Shown piece after piece: positions 7,165 through 10,488 of a stretch of 10,488 nucleotides of DNA. Made by a program: the position numbers and the translations under genes. Below the pieces are notes generated by a model, which was not told the DNA's origin, ran no database searches, and saw only the letters and a list, made by a program, of their open reading frames with translations. Source of the DNA: a candidate division FCPU426 bacterium (GTDB lineage Bacteria > Oederibacteriota > PGYV01 > Palsa-1178); the NCBI GenBank assembly GCA_003167475.1, contig PMTB01000056.1, positions 1-10,488 of the forward strand. Reading direction: 5' to 3'. Numbering within the stretch: position 1 is the stretch's first letter; each line of letters begins with the position of its first letter.

Positions 7165-7699
7165 CATCCTCGTAATAACCGCGTCACAACGCTTAGGCGG
7201 GAATTCGTCATTGGCCGTTGAGTACCTGTTAGCCCAAAACCCAAAGTTCAAAGCCCAGGTTGTTAACATAAACCGCCTTAAATTCCAGCCGTGCAACGCC
7301 TGCGATAAATGCAAAGACAATTTCAAATGCGTAATTAATGATGATGCGTCCGGACTTATAAGTAAGGTTGAAGCTGCGGATGTCGTCGTAGTCGCCTCAC
7401 CAATATATTTCACCGGGGTCCCGGGGACCTTGAAGAACTTCATCGACAGGAACCAGGCGCAGTGGTATAAAAAAACCGGCAGCATGAAAAAGAAAAAGGG
7501 GATCATAATCCTGACCGAAGGCACAGCCAAGGACAAGTACTTCAGGCCCGCAGAAAGCGAGATCAGGGCGTTTTTTGCCGTGAATAACATAAAGACAACA
7601 GTGGTGCTGAAGTTCAAGAATATGGATGAAAAAGGGAAGATACTCGAGGATAAAAAAGCGTTAAGCCGGATAAAACGGGCGGCAAAGCTGCTGGTTTAG
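7151..7699 (+). CDS. Flavodoxin-fold NAD(P)H-dependent oxidoreductase with four-Cys motif (iron-sulfur flavoprotein candidate)
   Basis: The 182-residue protein starts with a beta strand and a flavin-phosphate loop, ILVITASQRLGGNSS (6-20). SPIYFTGVPGTLKNFIDR (83-100) is the conserved flavin-side block of the NADPH-dependent FMN reductase family. Between them lie Cys48, Cys51, Cys54 and Cys60 in the spacing CX2CX2CX5C, which falls within the compact motif (CX2CX2CX4-7C) that binds a 4Fe-4S cluster in archaeal iron-sulfur flavoproteins. Cluster binding is inferred; related reductases can carry similar cysteines. The ATG lies 14 bases inside the end of the debranching gene with only a weak, distant GGAAG, so translational coupling is likely. 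A 7-bp repeat at 7231-7258 encodes residues about 27-36. Stop TAG; an inverted-repeat element begins 12 bases later. Confidence 0.85.
   Translation: MRKNNILVITASQRLGGNSSLAVEYLLAQNPKFKAQVVNINRLKFQPCNACDKCKDNFKCVINDDASGLISKVEAADVVVVASPIYFTGVPGTLKNFIDRNQAQWYKKTGSMKKKKGIIILTEGTAKDKYFRPAESEIRAFFAVNNIKTTVVLKFKNMDEKGKILEDKKALSRIKRAAKLLV
7231..7258 (+). repeat. Heptamer tandem repeat (4 units) inside the flavoprotein gene
   Basis: Four head-to-tail units read AGCCCAA, AACCCAA, AGTTCAA, AGCCCAG, coding for about LAQNPKFKAQ between the first helix and second strand. The 12-mer CCCAAAGTTCAA (7240-7251) is identical to 5030-5041 after guaA. The unit length is not a multiple of three, so each unit is read in a shifted frame. 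Confidence 0.5.
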
Positions 7700-7711
7700 T
7701 ATCGTTTAGTT

Positions 7712-7888
7712 CGTCATTGCGAGGAGCCGTATTAGTCTTTTGGCGACGAAGCAATCTCTGTTCCACGATAAGCTTTAGTTCTTTGGACCCCCGGGCTTTG
7801 ATTTAGACCAGATTGCCATGAACCACTCGCAGTAGCTCGGGCACATGGCAGGCATTCGTCGCGGAATAACACGCTCCTCGCAATGACG
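7712..7888. repeat. Nested inverted-repeat (MITE-like) intergenic element
   Basis: Perfect 16-base outer arms, CGTCATTGCGAGGAGC (7712-7727) and GCTCCTCGCAATGACG (7873-7888), bound the element. Inside are GCGACGAA (7743-7750) with TTCGTCGC (7855-7862), and GCAATCT (7751-7757) with AGATTGC (7810-7816). A further hairpin, TGCCATG (7814-7820) with CATGGCA (7844-7850), sits in the right half. The CGTCATTGCGAG...GACGAAGCAATCTC wording matches a palindromic repeat I recall from many unrelated bacterial genomes. It has no transposase ORF, and no target-site duplication is obvious. It fills nearly all of the 239-base gap (7700-7938) before the recombinase gene. Confidence 0.75.
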
Positions 7889-7938
7889 GTGAAGTGCGAT
7901 AAAAGTCAAGACCACAAGGTAAATTAAAAGGCGGACAA

Positions 7939-8853
7939 ATGATCTCCCAGGACCAAATTGACGCGTTTTTGAACTTTATACAGTTTGAAAAGGGCCTTGC
8001 AGACAACACGTTGAAAGCCTACAAATCCGACCTGCATCTATTCAACGAATTCCTCCAAAAACACGAAATAACCGCGGTTGACGAAGACTCCCTTCTCGAC
8101 TTCATCTTTGAACTTAAAAACAGCGAGAACAAAAAAAAGCCTGACGGTATAAAAATAATAAAGCACGACCCTTTATCGATTGCCAGGGCCCTGGTATCGG
8201 TAAAAAGTTTTTATAAGTATCTTGTCCGCACAGGCCACATGAAAAAAAGCCCGTTTGAGGACATGGACTCCTTCAAAACAAACAAAAAGATTCCCGAGGC
8301 CCTGACAAGCGAGGATATTTCCCGCCTGCTCTCTGCCCCCGATATGTCCAAAAAAGAGGGTATCAGGGACAAAGCCATCCTGGAACTGCTTTATTCCGCG
8401 GGCCTGCGCGTGTCGGAACTGGCAGGGTTGGAACTAACCGATATTAATCTTGATGAACGTGTACTGAGGTGTTTCGGTAAAGGCTCAAAAGAGAGGCTTG
8501 TGCCCATAGGGGATTACGTCGTTGAAACCCTTGCGGAATACATAGATATAAGGAAGACATTCCTGAAGGATTTTTCCCCGCATTTGTTCGTGACAAGGCT
8601 GGGTAAAAGGTTCACCAGGGAAGGCATATGGAAAGTGGTAAAAACATACGCGAAAAAAGCGGGCATTGAAAAAGACGTCTACCCGCACATATTCCGCCAC
8701 AGTTTCGCCACGCACCTTCTCGCCGGCGGAGCCGACCTGCGCTCGGTCCAGGAAATGCTGGGCCATGCGGATATATCCACGACACAGATCTACACGCACG
8801 TGGATAAAAGCAGGTTAAAAAAGATCCACCAAAAATTCCATCCCCGCGGGTAG
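7939..8853 (+). CDS. xerD: Xer-type tyrosine recombinase (XerD-like)
   Basis: The 304-residue protein has an N-terminal SAM-like DNA-binding domain (about 4-108) and a C-terminal catalytic domain. All active-site residues are present: Arg157 (LYSAGLRVSEL), Lys181 (GKGSKER), His250 and Arg253 (HIFRHSFATHLL), His276 (LGHADIS) and nucleophile Tyr285 (TTQIYTHV). The block GADLRSVQEMLGHADISTTQIYTHV and the tail ending HPRG look closer to XerD than XerC, but single-Xer lineages blur this. The family resolves chromosome dimers at dif with FtsK; integrative elements also use relatives. Residues about 60-75, a Lys-rich stretch (SENKKKPDGIKIIK), appear longer than in E. coli XerD. AAAAGG at 7926-7931 fixes the start. 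No dif-like site was found in the window. Confidence 0.93.
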   Translation: MISQDQIDAFLNFIQFEKGLADNTLKAYKSDLHLFNEFLQKHEITAVDEDSLLDFIFELKNSENKKKPDGIKIIKHDPLSIARALVSVKSFYKYLVRTGHMKKSPFEDMDSFKTNKKIPEALTSEDISRLLSAPDMSKKEGIRDKAILELLYSAGLRVSELAGLELTDINLDERVLRCFGKGSKERLVPIGDYVVETLAEYIDIRKTFLKDFSPHLFVTRLGKRFTREGIWKVVKTYAKKAGIEKDVYPHIFRHSFATHLLAGGADLRSVQEMLGHADISTTQIYTHVDKSRLKKIHQKFHPRG

Positions 8854-8879
8854 GGACAGCGCTCCTGCGCTGTCCGTAC
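8850..8879. repeat. Hairpin embedding the xerD stop codon
   Basis: A perfect 9-bp stem, GGACAGCGC (8854-8862) with GCGCTGTCC (8867-8875), has a four-base loop TCCT. Beyond one G-G mismatch it continues with GTA (8850-8852) pairing TAC (8877-8879), so two bases of the stop codon TAG (8851-8853) lie in the extended stem. No T-run follows on the + strand, so it is not a typical intrinsic terminator, though it could still stabilise or end the mRNA. Confidence 0.65.
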
Positions 8880-8915
8880 GCCGATGAATTATATGTAGGT
8901 TTGAAAAATCCACGG

Positions 8916-8943
8916 TTGAATAAAAACCAACAAATGATATAAT
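8916..8943 (+). promoter_or_regulatory. Extended -10 promoter for the nuclease operon
   Basis: TTGAAT (8916-8921) and a consensus TATAAT (8938-8943) are 16 bases apart, with TG at 8935-8936 making an extended -10. Transcription would start near 8950, giving a leader of about 38 bases before the nuclease ATG. It is the best promoter match in the window. Confidence 0.65.
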
Positions 8944-8987
8944 GTCGAAATAAATTACACAAAAAAGGGAAAATTGCGGAGGGAATA

Positions 8988-9509
8988 ATGAAAACCGGAT
9001 TTTATATCAAAACCGTCCTTATTACGGGTGTCGTCCTTATCTGCCTTTATTTCGCCGGCGTCTTTATCAAACACGTCACCCAGGAAAGCCACTTTAAAAA
9101 GTTCACCGCGAAGATAGCGCGTGTCATCGACGGCGACACTGTCGTCCTTGACGACCAGCGGCATGTGCGGCTTGTCGGGATTGACAGCCCTGAGACCAAC
9201 CATCCTGACCAGCCTGTCCAGAGGTACGGGGAAGAGGCTAAGAAATATTTAAAACAGCGCATCGAAGGCAAAACATGTGTGCTTGAGTATGAGACCACCA
9301 ATGAAAAAGATGTTTACGGAAGGACCCTTGCCATGATTTTCTTCGACGGGGATAATATCAACGCCGAGATGATAAAGCAGGGGCTCGCATACGCCTATGT
9401 CAAGGACCCGAATTCCAGGACAAAGGATTTCGTGGTGCTTGAGAACATAGCGAAAAAATTCAGAAAAGGGCTTTGGATGGACGAAGCCGGGGGGCAGGTA
9501 AAGAAATGA
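8988..9509 (+). CDS. Membrane-anchored staphylococcal nuclease-like (SNase/thermonuclease) protein
   Basis: The 173-residue protein has one N-terminal membrane segment (about 6-27) and then a complete SNase OB-fold domain (about 40-168). Catalytic and Ca2+-binding positions can be matched to S. aureus nuclease: Asp50 in VIDGDT, Arg61 in VRLVGID, Asp66, Glu69 in DSPET, and Arg112 in DVYGRTLA. Thr41 of the reference is Ser67 here, a common substitution. Activity on DNA/RNA with Ca2+ is therefore expected, most likely on the outer face of the membrane, given the short positively charged N terminus. The membrane segment has a Cys but no lipobox. GGAGGG at 8978-8983 fixes the ATG. Its stop overlaps the start of the OB-fold gene (ATGA). 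Confidence 0.92.
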   Translation: MKTGFYIKTVLITGVVLICLYFAGVFIKHVTQESHFKKFTAKIARVIDGDTVVLDDQRHVRLVGIDSPETNHPDQPVQRYGEEAKKYLKQRIEGKTCVLEYETTNEKDVYGRTLAMIFFDGDNINAEMIKQGLAYAYVKDPNSRTKDFVVLENIAKKFRKGLWMDEAGGQVKK

Positions 9510-9988
9510 AGAATAAGGAGTTTTATGTGAAGCTTGTTTTTGTAACCGCAGCCATACTTCTTGTGTTATTCTACGGCGCAAAGTGGATCATAAAACCGCT
9601 TATATCAGACAGTTCCAGAACGGCAGTTTCAGAACAACCGGCGCAGGCTGCGGCCGCGCCGCAAACCGCGGAAAAATCGAGGAACTTCAACAAGGAAAAC
9701 ATAAAGATAGACTGGCGCGACTCGGCAAAGCACGTGGATTCCTACGTTATCACGGAAGGAGTGATTGTTTCCTCGTATAATAACGGCACCGTATGTTATC
9801 TCAATTTCGACAACGACTACAAGAACACGCTCTCACTTGTTATCTTCTCAACCAAGTTCTCCAGGTTCCCGGACAGCCCGGAAAAGTTCTATAAGGGAAA
9901 AAAGGTGAGGGTAGAGGGCAGGATAAAGGAATATAAGGGCAGGACGGAGATAATTTTGGGCGGCAGGGAATCGATTACGATTTTGTAG
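9506..9988 (+). CDS. Membrane-anchored OB-fold (nucleic-acid-binding type) protein
   Basis: I chose ATG 9506, which overlaps the nuclease stop TGA (9507-9509), giving 160 residues. An in-frame ATG at 9473 would add 11 charged residues before the membrane segment and lies fully within the nuclease gene. The protein has a membrane helix (about 8-29), an Ala/Gln/Pro-rich linker (about 38-58) and a C-terminal beta-rich domain (about 66-160). EGVIVSSYNNGTVCYLNFDN, LVIFSTKFSRF and KGKKVRVEGRIKEYKGRTEIIL fit the OB-fold type often seen beside or fused to SNase domains and in extracytoplasmic DNA-handling proteins. Ligand binding is inferred from fold. The four-base coupling suggests it works with the nuclease. 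Stop TAG, followed at once by a palindrome. Confidence 0.82.
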   Translation: MKNKEFYVKLVFVTAAILLVLFYGAKWIIKPLISDSSRTAVSEQPAQAAAAPQTAEKSRNFNKENIKIDWRDSAKHVDSYVITEGVIVSSYNNGTVCYLNFDNDYKNTLSLVIFSTKFSRFPDSPEKFYKGKKVRVEGRIKEYKGRTEIILGGRESITIL

Positions 9989-10008
9989 GGAACGCATATA
10001 TGCGTTCC
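9989..10008. repeat. Perfect 20-bp palindrome directly after a stop codon
   Basis: GGAACGCATATATGCGTTCC is a perfect palindrome starting at the base after TAG (9986-9988) of the OB-fold gene. Flanks GTAGGGA...TCCG are shared with the hairpin after xerD. No T-run follows, and a strong ribosome site for the next gene comes 14 bases later, so complete termination is unlikely. Confidence 0.7.
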
Positions 10009-10033
10009 GCAGCAGGCTTTTAAAGGAGGCATT

Positions 10034-10411
10034 ATGAAACCGATAGACATCAGGCTAATCTCGGCGGGAATTCTTTTTGTATTGGTCATAGCATCAGGCA
10101 TGTGGGTAACAAGATTAGGTCGTCCGCTGAACATGGTCATTTTCACGGCCCACAAACTGATAGCGCTAGCGTGCCTCATCATGATGATATTGATAGTAAG
10201 AGCGCTGGCAAAAGGCGCGGCCATGAACCCGGCGATAATCGCGGCTATCGTCTGCACCGCGCTGTTCTTTGTAATTATGTTTGCCACAGGCGTGGTTTTG
10301 AGCTTTGAAAAGCCGGCCCCGCGGCTTGTGCTTTTGATACATAAAATAGTGCCGGCGTTGACGCTGGCATCCTCGGCAATTACAGTTTATTTATTGAAGG
10401 GTTTTGCGTAG
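10034..10411 (+). CDS. Small four-helix membrane protein with internal duplication, function unknown
   Basis: I do not recognise a named family for this 125-residue protein. It has four predicted membrane helices, at about 8-26, 34-56, 66-89 and 97-121. Its halves look alike: ASGMW...GRPLN...AHKLIALACL (residues about 20-48) against ATGVV...KPAPR...IHKIVPALTL (84-111), placing His40-Lys41 and His103-Lys104 at equivalent points of helices 2 and 4. Paired His in a four-helix membrane protein is how small b-type cytochromes hold haem, so haem binding is a possibility and no more. AAAGGAGG at 10022-10029 gives a very strong start. It follows the OB-fold gene by 45 bases with no separate promoter seen, so it may be read from the nuclease promoter. 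Stop TAG. Confidence 0.8.
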   Translation: MKPIDIRLISAGILFVLVIASGMWVTRLGRPLNMVIFTAHKLIALACLIMMILIVRALAKGAAMNPAIIAAIVCTALFFVIMFATGVVLSFEKPAPRLVLLIHKIVPALTLASSAITVYLLKGFA

Positions 10412-10432
10412 AGCGGCCGCTTGCTGCCGCTC
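10411..10432. repeat. Hairpin overlapping the stop codon of the four-helix protein gene
   Basis: GAGCGGC (10411-10417) and GCCGCTC (10426-10432) form a GC-rich 7-bp stem with an 8-base loop; the first G is the last base of the stop TAG. No T-run follows. It may mark a gene boundary or belong to the same kind of post-stop element as the hairpins after xerD and the OB-fold gene. Confidence 0.5.
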
Positions 10433-10488
10433 ATCGTTGTGCACTGGATTGACGTCGTACAGAATGATTTTGTAGAGAGGGGGCGCTT
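10433..10488. other. Right-edge segment without supported gene
   Basis: The last 56 bases hold no supported gene. The end reads GATTTTGTAGAGAGGGGGCG, resembling the GATTTTGTAGGGAACGC context at the end of the OB-fold gene, so another post-stop hairpin may be cut by the window edge. A minus-strand frame without stops enters from the right and closes at 10391, too short to call. Confidence 0.3.

Noticed and set aside
7700..7711. GTTTAGT direct repeat (7694-7700, 7704-7710) as target-site duplication of the 7712-7888 element
   Set aside because: Both copies are on the left side; the right flank (GTGAAGTGCGATAAAAG) has no matching copy.
7875..7903. Promoter for xerD with GATAAA at 7898-7903
   Set aside because: No -35-like hexamer at a suitable distance; the sequence there is the arm of the inverted-repeat element.
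8854..8880. Intrinsic terminator after xerD
   Set aside because: The hairpin is strong but is followed by GTACGCCGATG, with no T-run; listed as a repeat instead.
9473..9505. Longer start for the OB-fold protein
   Set aside because: It adds a charged 11-residue leader before the membrane helix; ATG 9506 gives the classic ATGA coupling and an N terminus like that of the nuclease.

Overview
The window is ordinary bacterial chromosome with every supported gene on the + strand. There are ten coding regions: a HAD-type phosphatase cut by the left edge, an AEC-family permease, guaB, guaA, a glycogen-debranching-type glycosidase, a small cysteine-rich flavoprotein, a Xer tyrosine recombinase, a membrane-anchored staphylococcal-nuclease-like protein, a membrane-anchored OB-fold protein and a four-helix membrane protein. 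Codon choice leans on ATA for Ile and AGG for Arg. The glycosidase resembles the archaeal/bacterial single-domain debranching type, and the intergenic repeats are of kinds seen in uncultured lineages. My best guess is an uncultured bacterium of an Omnitrophota/Elusimicrobiota-like or similar candidate lineage, but I cannot prove a phylum.

Region by region: (1) 1-1511 holds the HAD phosphatase and the permease, one base apart and probably co-transcribed. (2) 1512-1953 is a 442-bp AT-rich gap with two perfect and two near-perfect DnaA boxes and a candidate sigma70 promoter directly before guaB. (3) 1954-5014 is a guaBA operon for the two steps IMP to XMP to GMP. (4) 5015-5139 is a short gap made largely of degenerate 7-bp and 9-bp tandem repeats. 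(5) 5140-7699 holds the debranching-type enzyme and an overlapping Fe-S flavoprotein candidate; the latter carries the same 7-bp repeat inside its coding sequence. (6) 7700-7938 is a nested inverted-repeat (MITE-like) element. (7) 7939-8853 is the Xer recombinase. (8) 8988-10411 begins with a good extended -10 promoter and carries nuclease, OB-fold protein and four-helix membrane protein, probably as one unit.

There is no clear defence system, CRISPR array, tRNA or rRNA. The most interesting signals are non-coding: the DnaA-box cluster before guaBA (DnaA control of GMP synthesis, a DnaA titration site or a displaced origin), a set of hairpins that begin at or beside TAG stop codons in the right-hand part, and short tandem repeats found both between and inside genes. 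Among proteins, the nuclease/OB-fold pair with look-alike membrane anchors and the internally duplicated His-containing membrane protein are the least standard.
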